Origin: Spirabiliibacterium pneumoniae
GTDB taxonomy: Bacteria; Pseudomonadota; Gammaproteobacteria; Enterobacterales; Pasteurellaceae
DNA: 54,519 bases
Assembly: GCF_014884995.1 (NCBI RefSeq)
Contig: NZ_JABMII010000019.1
Location: forward strand, 1-54,519
Direction of reading: 5' to 3'
Shown here one piece after another: positions 49,401 to 54,519 of the stretch. How positions within the stretch are numbered: the first letter of the stretch is position 1; every line of letters begins with the position of its first letter. The notes under the pieces are model-generated. The model searched no databases and was not told the origin of the DNA. It saw nothing but the letters and a program-made list of their open reading frames with translations. The position numbers were made by a program, and so were the translations under genes.

Positions 49401-52400
49401 TATCACCTTTGTATTTTTGCGCAGTGCCTTGGATGGCTTTATACACATCACCGCCGTTAACACCATCAGTGGAGTTTTCCGCCACGTTGCCTGAACCCAA
49501 GTTTTTAATGGTGTCACCATTCATGGTGATGCCTTCATTATTAATCACAGGGCCGTCAGTGACCGTCACTGACGTAAAGGTTGGGGTTTTGCTGGTGGAT
49601 ACTTTCACTTTGCCGCTATCGTTAGTGATTACAATATTATCACCGTTGACAAACTCTAATTCATTGTGCTCTTTATCAACCGTTTTGACTTTTTCATTAT
49701 TGACTTTCGCGTCCCAAGACTGAAGTGCGGTATCGGCGACTTTTTTCACGTCGTGCAATTGACCACCATTCACTGCGTCTTTAGAGCCTTCTGCGATGCT
49801 GCCATCAGCAACGTTGGTGATTTTATCACCGCCGACATCAAGACCATCTGCGGTTGATGTCAAATCGGTGCTGTTATCGCCATCTTTAATGGTCACTTTT
49901 TTGAAGGTTACTTCATCTTTTGTGGCTAGGGTGATGGTTTGATCAGCCAATTTCACCGCCATATTGTCGCCTGCTTGTACCTTCACGGTATCGCCTGCTT
50001 TAACGGCTTTTGCATTGGTGGTAGAGGTCACTTGACCTGTGCCTTCGCTGCCAACGTCCACGTTCCAGCCTTTTTGCAGCTTGGTAATGTTGTCGGTATT
50101 GGTTTTCACATTGCCCGCCACTTCTTTCACCGCACCTTCCGTTGCTGCACGGCTAGGATCTTTACCATAATCATCAGTCGTACCAGGTTTACGATCTTCA
50201 AGACCCGTTACTTTACCGTTTTCTACAACAGTAGTACCTGCAGTCACTTTAGGAGTCGTAACGCCCGTATTGTTGATTACAGTATCACCAGTGGTTACAG
50301 AACCATCATTGCCAAGATTAACATCTTTTTTCAAGCTCACTTTCACGCCAGTATCAGTAACTGTCGCAGTCTCAATATTCGTGCCATCACCTTGCACAGC
50401 AATGGTTTGATCTAAGTCTTTCTTAACCGCGTCGCCACTGTCTGCGGTTACACCAAATTTGCCCACATTCGGTGTGGCGCCTTTGATGGCTTCGGTCAAT
50501 TGTTTAACGTTAACTGCATCTGTTTCAGCTTTACCTTCAGCCACATTGGTAATTTTCTTACCGCCCGCATCAATGCCGTTTTTAACAATTTTCGGACCAT
50601 TGTTGATGGTTACGCCGTCGCCATTAATCATCGTATCACCAAAGACCGCACTTGTTAAGCCAGTCAGATCTTTAGCGAGTTTAACGGTTAAGGTGTCTGT
50701 GCCGTTAGAAACAACCCCGATGTTATTATCAGAAAGTGCGGTTTTGTCTTTTTTACCGCCAACCACTTTGGTTTCTGCACCCAATTTGCGATTGAACGTG
50801 TTGGTTTGATCTTCGGCAACGTCACCTGAGAAGTTCAAACCTTTCTTAATCGCTTCAGCATTGTTCGTAATATTGGTTGTATTGCCCTCAATCGCAGTTT
50901 TATTTTTGGCAATGCCGTCTTTCAACGTTTTGCTGGAGATGGTGTAAGTGCCGTCGCTGCCTAATGCAACGGTAGTGCCGTCTGCGCCAGTAAAATTAAC
51001 CACATTGTCGGCGTTGGCAGGGTTATATTCCACTTTGTTTGGATCATCTTCGCCGTTGGCTTTGAACGTTAATTTATGAACATCAGCTTTATTGAGTTTG
51101 TTGTCAATTTCACCGATTTTATCTTTTGTCTCTTGTTTTAAATCAATTTCAACATCACGATCATTCGCTGTGGTTTCAATACTGCCACCACTTTTACCCT
51201 TGATGCCTAGTGTGTCATTACCAGAATTATCATTAAGCTTGATGTCGTTTCCGCTATCAGCATTCACGGTATATGTTGGTATAGTGGCAGGAGTGCTTGC
51301 CGTTCCCTGAATGTGGAACGTGTTTGTTTTAGCATCATAACCCACATTGATATGCTCGTCTCCATCAATAGTGAGCGTTTCGCCAAATTTTACTAAGTCA
51401 GGGTCACCACTGTTGACGATATTCTGGTTAGATGAGCGGAAATAAGTACCGCCATTGTTAGCGAAACTGTGAAGCTGTGAGCCGTTGATCGCATCGGTTG
51501 ATGTGGCAGAAATTTCGCCCGCTGCCACATTTTGAATGCGACGCTCAGCCCCCGCTGCCCCCACAGAAACCGCACCATGCGAAGCTGCACCCGCAAAATT
51601 GCCATAATCTAAATAAACATTACCACCTCTAGATGCATTAGAACCCCAGTCAGTCGATCCTTGTGGAGAATCAATTGAAACAGACCCCATACTTACCGTA
51701 CCAGTATCGCCTGCGGTGGTGGTTGTACCAGCAGTACCTTCACTGTTTTTCACTTTAGTGCCCACTTTTTTGCCAGCGGTGACACGTGATTTCGCCCCGA
51801 GATAGACAGAATCGCCAACATCTGCGGTCACATTGTTGCCCAACACAAAGGCATTGTCTGCTGTAACAGTGTTATCATTACCCACCGAATAAGAACCTGT
51901 GCCAGACACTGTGTTTGGATCACCGATTGCGCCTGATTTCGCGCCTGTCACATTGTTGCCTGTACCGATGGCGATGGATTTTTCGCCTTTCGCTTTCGCA
52001 CCGTTACCCATCGCGATGGCTGATTCACCTTCGGCGACCGCACTTGTGCCTTGAGCGATAGCGTCAACAGCACCAGTTTTTACATTAGCACCTTGGCCAA
52101 TAGCCATCGCTCTATCAGCGCCAGTTTCAACATTAGCTTCATGACCTATTGCTTGAGCGCTAGCGGAGTTTACTTTTGAACCAGGTCCCATAGCCGTAGC
52201 AAGTTTTGCCGTTTGAGCAGCAAATGCCGTTGCACCTAAAGCAATACTTCCATTGCCTAATGCATTAACTTCGGAGCCGATACCGATAGCATTAGAAACA
52301 TCAATACCCTTACCTGATCCTGTATTAACAAAGTTACCAATTAAAATGTTCTTAGTATAATTGGCATTTGGTGTTGAACCACCACCTGGAACTGGATCTC

Positions 52401-53685
52401 CCTCAAAATTAGCAACTTGAGTACCGATCATAATATTGCGATCGGAATTACGTAATCCACCATTAGCTGCCACAATATTACCAATCCCGACATTGTTATC
52501 ACCAGTATTGCTACGAAGAGCTTTTAGACCCAAACCGATGTTACCGTCGCCATTAACAGCTTGTAGAGCAGAGTTACCAAGGCCAATATTTAAACCAGAG
52601 CCATTATCAGGAGCTCTATATAACTTACCGTCATCTGTAGTCGCTCCAGCGCCTGCATTAAGACCTAAGAAAATATTAGAGCGGCTTTCTTGATTATTAC
52701 GATTCAAGCGCATGCCTGCACCTGCGCCGTTACCGATTGCAATTGTACCGTAGCTAATGCTGTTACTTCCGGCACCTTTACCAATTAGTACGCTAGGAGA
52801 ACGTTTACCAAAATCTTTAGGAGCATACAAGTCACGTTGCTGCTTAGCCGATGCTTCATTCAGTTTTCCTGCTTCATAGCCAATCGCTACACTATAGTCT
52901 TTTTGGGAATTAGATCCTGCATTAGTACCGATATTGACATTATGAGTATTCCAGTTATCTGATTTAATGGCTTTTTCTAATGCTTTATCTTTAAATACAC
53001 CATTATCTTGGTCCCCTGTAGGAGCACCCGCACCTAAACCCAAGGAAATATTGCGCCCACCATTCGCTACCGCACCTTCGCCGATAGCAACGTTATACAT
53101 ATGGCCTTGATGGGAACGAATGAAATACGTAGTTTCTGCCTCTCCATTCGGTCCGTAATCAGATCCATTACGATCTATATTCAAGAAGCGTTGATATTCT
53201 TCTTGGGATTTAAATTTTTGTCCTTTGACAAAGTTAATCGTACCTTTTTTATCTTTTACCGTTACCGTTGCAGGTACAATCGCTTCTGCCCAGTTAGCAT
53301 CCGCAAGTCCAGCCGAGCTACCGCCACCGATAGCAATCGATCCGTTCGTCGCTGCATGTGCGCTACCGCCGATAGCAATGCCGCCATTTAAAACAGCCGT
53401 TGCTGGTACCGCATCCGCACCTGCACCACCGGATACTACGACAGTTTTTTCTGAGCCACTCGGGTTCACTACCATAACATCGTCTGCCATCGCTGTACTG
53501 GCTGAAAGTGCGGTTAAGATAGTGGCGAAAACGGCGGAGAGTTTGAATAAGACGCCAGATGATTTTTCAGTTGAAGCGGTTGAGGAGTGAGAGGTCGATT
53601 TGACGCCGTTAGAGCGTGCCAGCTCAGAAACAGCCACAAAAGTACCCGTTGCATGATTATAAATACATTTGAAAATCTTATTCAT
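40432..53685 (-). CDS. Giant trimeric autotransporter adhesin with collagen-like segments
   Basis: A 4417-residue type Vc autotransporter. Residues 1-67 are an extended signal peptide (MNKIFKCIYNHATGTFVAVS start, cleavage after STAMA). Residues about 80-700 are a YadA-type head of short AIG/NIG repeats, ending in a neck (RRIQNVAAG...DAINGSQLH). A very long stalk follows with about 14 necks of the form KxTNVAxG...DAVNxxQL. From about residue 2480 to 4190 six segments are rich in Gly-X-Y triplets (GKDGKDGKDGANG), each leading into an RI-Y...VATxxDG linker. The last 70 residues are the YadA anchor, ending in VGVGYQW. The protein should form a trimer hundreds of nanometres long that binds host or other cells. 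Collagen-like repeats occur also in VtaA adhesins of Glaesserella parasuis. Uptake signals are sparse here. Confidence 0.97.
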   Translation of the reverse strand: MNKIFKCIYNHATGTFVAVSELARSNGVKSTSHSSTASTEKSSGVLFKLSAVFATILTALSASTAMADDVMVVNPSGSEKTVVVSGGAGADAVPATAVLNGGIAIGGSAHAATNGSIAIGGGSSAGLADANWAEAIVPATVTVKDKKGTINFVKGQKFKSQEEYQRFLNIDRNGSDYGPNGEAETTYFIRSHQGHMYNVAIGEGAVANGGRNISLGLGAGAPTGDQDNGVFKDKALEKAIKSDNWNTHNVNIGTNAGSNSQKDYSVAIGYEAGKLNEASAKQQRDLYAPKDFGKRSPSVLIGKGAGSNSISYGTIAIGNGAGAGMRLNRNNQESRSNIFLGLNAGAGATTDDGKLYRAPDNGSGLNIGLGNSALQAVNGDGNIGLGLKALRSNTGDNNVGIGNIVAANGGLRNSDRNIMIGTQVANFEGDPVPGGGSTPNANYTKNILIGNFVNTGSGKGIDVSNAIGIGSEVNALGNGSIALGATAFAAQTAKLATAMGPGSKVNSASAQAIGHEANVETGADRAMAIGQGANVKTGAVDAIAQGTSAVAEGESAIAMGNGAKAKGEKSIAIGTGNNVTGAKSGAIGDPNTVSGTGSYSVGNDNTVTADNAFVLGNNVTADVGDSVYLGAKSRVTAGKKVGTKVKNSEGTAGTTTTAGDTGTVSMGSVSIDSPQGSTDWGSNASRGGNVYLDYGNFAGAASHGAVSVGAAGAERRIQNVAAGEISATSTDAINGSQLHSFANNGGTYFRSSNQNIVNSGDPDLVKFGETLTIDGDEHINVGYDAKTNTFHIQGTASTPATIPTYTVNADSGNDIKLNDNSGNDTLGIKGKSGGSIETTANDRDVEIDLKQETKDKIGEIDNKLNKADVHKLTFKANGEDDPNKVEYNPANADNVVNFTGADGTTVALGSDGTYTISSKTLKDGIAKNKTAIEGNTTNITNNAEAIKKGLNFSGDVAEDQTNTFNRKLGAETKVVGGKKDKTALSDNNIGVVSNGTDTLTVKLAKDLTGLTSAVFGDTMINGDGVTINNGPKIVKNGIDAGGKKITNVAEGKAETDAVNVKQLTEAIKGATPNVGKFGVTADSGDAVKKDLDQTIAVQGDGTNIETATVTDTGVKVSLKKDVNLGNDGSVTTGDTVINNTGVTTPKVTAGTTVVENGKVTGLEDRKPGTTDDYGKDPSRAATEGAVKEVAGNVKTNTDNITKLQKGWNVDVGSEGTGQVTSTTNAKAVKAGDTVKVQAGDNMAVKLADQTITLATKDEVTFKKVTIKDGDNSTDLTSTADGLDVGGDKITNVADGSIAEGSKDAVNGGQLHDVKKVADTALQSWDAKVNNEKVKTVDKEHNELEFVNGDNIVITNDSGKVKVSTSKTPTFTSVTVTDGPVINNEGITMNGDTIKNLGSGNVAENSTDGVNGGDVYKAIQGTAQKYKGDNSSVEITRTPKDTLSVLGGATEMTDNNIGTVGDAGGSITVKLAKNLTKLGSVAIENGPTINGGGIDMANKPISKLAAASSDDQAVNLGQLKEEVKKAGNYSFDVQANSADNKTIAATNVVNFVDGDGTTVTKTDQTNGADIKVDLSAKTKADIQEGKDAKTKVDAATFGLEGQSGSPVTKKLNETIKVVGADSNITTKTEGEELKIELAKTLDLGAGGSVTMGDTVINKGGVTITGGPSVTKDGGVNAGDKKVTNVADGTVAPNSKDAVNGGQLNDVKNIAEGKLADFTVGADASAQAAGITVDKDNKRFDIVAGSDAVTTAVDGRTVKVDLSQDSKNGIKDGKDAKSAVDNKGLTFVGNEGESKAKKLGDKVDVKGSSNITTKGVDGGIEIALNNALDLTDAGSVKTGATTINNTGVTTPKVTTGDTYMETGKVMNLEKRKPGDANYGTGDNEGRAATEGAVKAVDDKVTTNTGDISKLKNGWKLKATASNGEVSGDAETPVKAEELVEIDAGKNIKLAQATRKITVATKDVVEFTSATFGTGTDKTVINKDGMTITEGDKTVSLTDDGLNNGGNKITNVAKGTEGTDAVNKSQLDEAVAGAKGKPTSVKAGDTNVSVEKSTTANAEGGAEYVVKLADKVALGAGDNKVTVDGTNGTVTVGGDNGTKVAKGSVTGLDDRKPGTTADYGNDPTRAATEGAVKAVDDKVNTNVTNIANNTEALNKGLDFSGDVAQEQTNKFNRKLGEETKVVGGQTDKEKLSDNNIGVVSNGTDTLTVKLAKELSKLTSAEFVATDGSTTEITGSAITSTNADGDKIAVRTPTQTGFIGGTNGDVTLSNNGLDNGNNKIVNVAEGDKDTDAVNVSQLKPVKEAVKKGLNFEGDYDTDGQQTKNAFKRELGEAVSVTGGADHDDLSEKNIGVVSDGAGGLAVKLAKNIDLTDGGSVAMGDTLVNKDGVTITGGPSITKTNGVDAGNKVIKNVAPGVKGTDAVNKDQLDKAITDSAYSFTVSDGDATTKVGVASGKDVNFKGADGVTVTRTGDANEDQVFTVGLGNDVKIGKDGEPGKMGINGADGQPAIALDGKDGSIGLKGKDGANGTLTVAKGADGLDGTNGQNGKDRLKVNGEDVATMNDGLKFTGNDTAQVVAKKLNQTLQVKGGMTDNATDKVTGANTRVDVEDGALVVKLAKDLTDLNSVTAGTGDKEVKVDGTNGNITVGGEQGTKIEKGKITGLEARDTSSDQYGEGDNANRAATESAVKGVNDKVTTNTNNITELKKGWNVTTSASDGEVSGTTKANVQPDNTVTVDAGKNIKVTQDDKKISIATKDDVEFKSINLKDGNNETKLTTTANGLDVGGDKIGNVASGLDGKSLKDLATGAPELTNAANIGDLQSAVNDIKGTENGGFGLTDDNGKAVKQELGQQIQIKGKDGVTVTAGTESDPNAKVLEVALNGDVKVGGKDGKPGSIGVKGENGKDGTTITKDAVVFNGVDGKDGADGKVSVQVEKGKPALDGKDGQNGADGQTRIVYTKPNGTKEEVATLNDGLKFQGNKGDVISKKLNETLAIKGALADDKDASAANIRVDNDGGELIVKLAKELQDLDKVVVGGENGKAGKDGVDGKPGVALNGKDGSIGLTGKAGADGVTPKADITLENGQPGVNGADGTHMTRIVYEDKDGKHEVATMDDGLKYKGDLNTTAAVKLNKLTELTGNIEDGKTKDDFTDKNIAVVAEQVGDNLKHAKLTLKLAKDLTGLTSVTTTDADGNTTVQNGNGVTITPKAPKDGQSAVSLTKDGLNNGGNQITNVKSGLPENTKLADASGDTLTNAANIGDLKNATTGLIDTGWKLQTNDGTAETVKLGNTVQVVDGVNTKVSKVTTDGDKHTYHVDVTGLPVAYTDADGNPLVKVGDKFYKPSEINPATGLPRADAIESTPAGTTLVSNEGKGGKDNAQTLDGVKSAIGDVANGKDYAKQLADAAETSPNKAVNVKDLKNATDGVTSAIVAKGLEFAGNTGNFHRDLGQTVTIKGEGTLDDNKYSGENIKTIADNEGNITIKMAKDLKVDNVDVKDNVIVGPKGEDGTPGEGAVVIGKNGKDGKDGANGISIKGKDGKDAVAINGKDGVGTIGLNGKDGANADITTDKGDAFLGGKGDDGKDGKDGTRITYQPKDKDGKPVGEPKQVATLDDGLAYTGDVGAANVKLNKITNITGGVADKDKLSDNNIGVVAEQKGENADLTIKLAKNLSGLDNVVFGNAKDDGTAKDPKNTVSIGKDGVNAGGKTITNVASAIDPKGDSKNFAKDLADAAKDPTKGNSAVNVKDLHSAVSNVTDSTKGGGFGLKGQDGKEIKQDLGTTVEVVGNGGVITKVIDVKADPEDPKSKDHQALEISLDNELSVGGKDGKDGAVGVKGADGTTTVAINGKDGGSIVVGGKDGKIGVDGKDGAPGIALNGKDGSIGVAGKDGANADITTNKGPAFLGGKGDDGKDGKNGTRITYQPKNEKGEPVGDPKQVATMDDGIAYKGDTGEANVKLNKLTSIVGGVKEADKLADGNIGVVAAQDGDNAKLTVKLAKDLKGLDKVTFGPVDKDGKPTEKDPKKVVSVGKDGINAGSKVITNVADGDISPTSKDAVNGSQLHKVQEIAENAGSWDISVNGEDKTTVKPKSTVDFGSADGSIGVRKSVENGVTKVDLALGNDVNIGGPGKDGKDGADGKLAVNGKDGKTGVAIDGANGTVGLTGPAGKDGKNPNAVIGVKDGAPGLDGNDGKDGASKTRVVYTKPDGKVEEVATLNDGVKYEGDQGKAAVKLNQTTKVVGGAKGELTDGNIGVVASQDGKNAKLTVKLAKDLKGLNSVEAKDVTVKKGGNLKVENGANVDMGGNQVKNIASGISGKSYRNPKDNNAANIGDVKAIANQAVAPLNKRINDVDKHASAGTASAMAAAGLPQAYLPGHSMVAVGAGTHRGQNAIAVGVSRISDSGHVVIKLNGATNSKGDTSGSVGVGYQW

Positions 53686-53710
53686 GTGAATTCCTTGTTA
53701 CACTTTGTTT

Positions 53711-53739
53711 TATATAGCATTTTATGTTGTAATTGGCAG
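53711..53739 (-). promoter_or_regulatory. Candidate promoter of the adhesin operon
   Basis: On the minus strand CTGCCA (53734-53739), 17 bases, TATATA (53711-53716). Transcription would begin near 53704, leaving a short leader with AAGGAA before the ATG at 53685. Confidence 0.4.
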
Positions 53740-53851
53740 GCTTTGTATATTGCGCTAAACACAATTACAACTGTGCCAAAATAGTTAATCCGCGTAATTA
53801 AAACATAATTTTGAATACAACTCCACCACCTAATCTACAAAAATTGACATC

Positions 53852-53863
53852 AAAAAAAAAAAA
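53852..53863 (-). repeat. Homopolymer tract of 12 T upstream of the adhesin gene
   Basis: Twelve consecutive A on the plus strand (T on the coding strand) about 167 bases upstream of the adhesin start, beyond the candidate promoter. A length-variable tract at this position could tune expression; that role is inferred. The rest of 53686-54117 is AT-rich and shows no gene. Confidence 0.6.
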
Positions 53864-54117
53864 CACAATTTATGACAAAACTTGACATAAGTAATTTTTT
53901 TATATTTTTTAATCAGTTAAGCCACACTTTTGTCTTTTTTATGCGCGTTTTAGCGATTTTGACGGGAAAAATATTTTACTTTTTATTGACACAGATCATT
54001 TTTCACCCACACAGCCGTATTGTGTGGCGAAAAAGTGCGGTTGAACGGCATTTAAACACGGCTTAAAAGTGCGGTTTTACCCACGCGAGCGTACGTTTCA
54101 GTTGTAGAAAAATAAGG

Positions 54118-54180
54118 CTATTCACCCATCGCCTGCTCACTATCAAGATAATCAACAATATTAAATCGACTCGTTGTCAT
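54118..54180 (-). pseudogene. Remnant of HI1420-type addiction module antidote
   Basis: A 20-codon frame (TTSRFNIVDYLDSEQAMGE) beginning with ATG at 54180 and ending at a TAG. The F-x-x-x-DYLDSE-x-A opening is the characteristic start of small HI1420-like antitoxins, which run to about 95 residues; the rest is gone. It is preceded by a broken toxin tail, the usual toxin-then-antitoxin order. Confidence 0.55.
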
Positions 54181-54183
54181 ACT

Positions 54184-54240
54184 TTACCCTTTGTGTTTTA
54201 TTTTTGCCCAAAGCTGGATAGTGTATTCAATACCCTGCTT
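54184..54240 (-). pseudogene. Remnant of the C-terminus of a HI1419-type toxin
   Basis: Eighteen codons (KQGIEYTIQLWAKIKHKG) ending three bases before the antidote remnant, and closed upstream by an in-frame TAG. The pattern KQ-x-IE-x-x-x-x-LW resembles the end of RelE/HI1419-like toxins. Too short to be sure alone; the position supports it. Confidence 0.4.
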
Positions 54241-54357
54241 CTAAGTGGCATATACGGTGCAGTGGGTAAGAAAAACCTGCGAGCGCAAATATTGGAACGA
54301 CGATCGTAAATAAAAGCACCCTAAAGAATGCAATGCGCAGAGCAAACAAAGAAGCTG

Positions 54358-54378
54358 ACCGCACTTTGAAAGTGCGGT
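54358..54378. repeat. Paired uptake signals beyond the rRNA operon
   Basis: ACCGCACTTT, G, AAAGTGCGGT: a perfect inverted pair with a one-base centre, with a further single signal at about 54391. No gene end lies here apart from the rRNA operon terminator about 45 bases away. Confidence 0.6.
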
Positions 54379-54423
54379 TAGAGACGTCCAAAGTGCGGTC
54401 ATCGATACAGGTAAAATTTAGGC

Positions 54424-54456
54424 ATAAAAAAACACCTTGTATCACTACAAGGTGTC
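54424..54456 (-). terminator. rRNA operon terminator
   Basis: On the minus strand ACACCTTGTA, loop GTGA, TACAAGGTGT, then seven T (54425-54431). It lies about ten bases past the 5S rRNA end. Confidence 0.9.
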
Positions 54457-54465
54457 TTGTTCGGT

Positions 54466-54519
54466 AAAACCCGGCGGTGTCCTACTCTCACATGGGGATA
54501 CCCCACACTACCATCGGCG
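54466..54519 (-). rRNA. rrf: 5S ribosomal RNA, 3' end, partial
   Basis: Read on the minus strand, the edge sequence carries CGCCGATGGTAGTGTGGGG, then CCCCATGTGAGAGTAGG and the closing-stem part CACCGCCGGG. This is the conserved 3' third of bacterial 5S rRNA, transcribed leftward from outside the window. The exact 3' end is uncertain by a few bases. Confidence 0.93.

Noticed and set aside
53872-54066. A 64-codon plus-strand frame upstream of the adhesin
   Set aside because: AT-rich, mostly hydrophobic Phe/Leu codons, no ribosome-binding site; overlaps the adhesin's upstream control region.
54227-54445. A 72-codon minus-strand frame over the rRNA terminator
   Set aside because: It starts inside the terminator hairpin region, crosses uptake signals and has no family resemblance.

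Overview
The window comes from a Pasteurellaceae chromosome. The main sign is the dense 9-base DNA uptake signal of the Haemophilus influenzae type (AAGTGCGGT / ACCGCACTT), scattered through most genes and often paired as inverted repeats at gene ends. Gene orders typical of Gammaproteobacteria also fit (mutY-yggX-mltC, yhdT-panF-prmA-dusB-fis, ccmA-I). Genus cannot be settled from the sequence. A cytochrome bo oxidase operon and a TorYZ system are both present, and oxygen-independent haem synthesis is encoded (hemN).

Layout: 1-1.1 kb is an AT-rich stretch without uptake signals holding the start of a J-domain protein and a secreted protein of unknown function. 1.3-8.6 kb is housekeeping: radC, yihI, a small membrane-anchored protein, hemN, a DUF202-like protein, pldB, then mutY-yggX-mltC. 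8.8-13.1 kb is an anaerobic respiration unit: an FNR-box promoter, the pentahaem cytochrome torY, the molybdenum reductase torZ, and a tandem-Mop molybdate-binding protein. 13.2-18.0 kb is cyoABCDE on the minus strand. 18.3-18.8 kb is a dispersed MITE-like repeat. 19.0-22.1 kb is a surface lipoprotein and its Slam outer-membrane translocator (type XI secretion). 22.1-22.6 kb is a hairpin-rich repeat region. 22.6-26.9 kb holds proBA, a split threonine/serine exporter (yjjP-yjjB) and folA. 27.1-34.7 kb is the complete ccmABCDEFGHI cytochrome c maturation operon followed by mog and glnB. 34.8-39.0 kb is fis, dusB, prmA, panF and yhdT on the minus strand. 39.1-39.5 kb is an inverted second copy of the 18.3 kb repeat. 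39.6-53.7 kb is a two-gene surface module: a 4417-residue trimeric autotransporter with collagen-like segments and a BamE/OmpA-domain lipoprotein resembling TpgA. The right edge has a toxin-antitoxin remnant, an rRNA-operon terminator and the 3' end of a 5S rRNA gene.

The genes work together in two themes. First, respiration: Ccm matures c-type cytochromes such as TorY; Mog makes the molybdenum cofactor and the Mop protein probably handles molybdate for TorZ; cyo supplies the aerobic branch and hemN the haem under anoxia. Second, the cell surface: two large surface systems each lie downstream of a homopolymer tract (T17 before the lipoprotein, T12 before the autotransporter) that could vary expression. 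The most novel-looking item is the Slam-linked lipoprotein. It places a coiled coil and about five 35-39 residue helical repeats between its lipid anchor and a TbpB/fHbp-like C-terminal barrel, and its gene is AT-rich and free of uptake signals while the adjacent Slam gene is rich in them.
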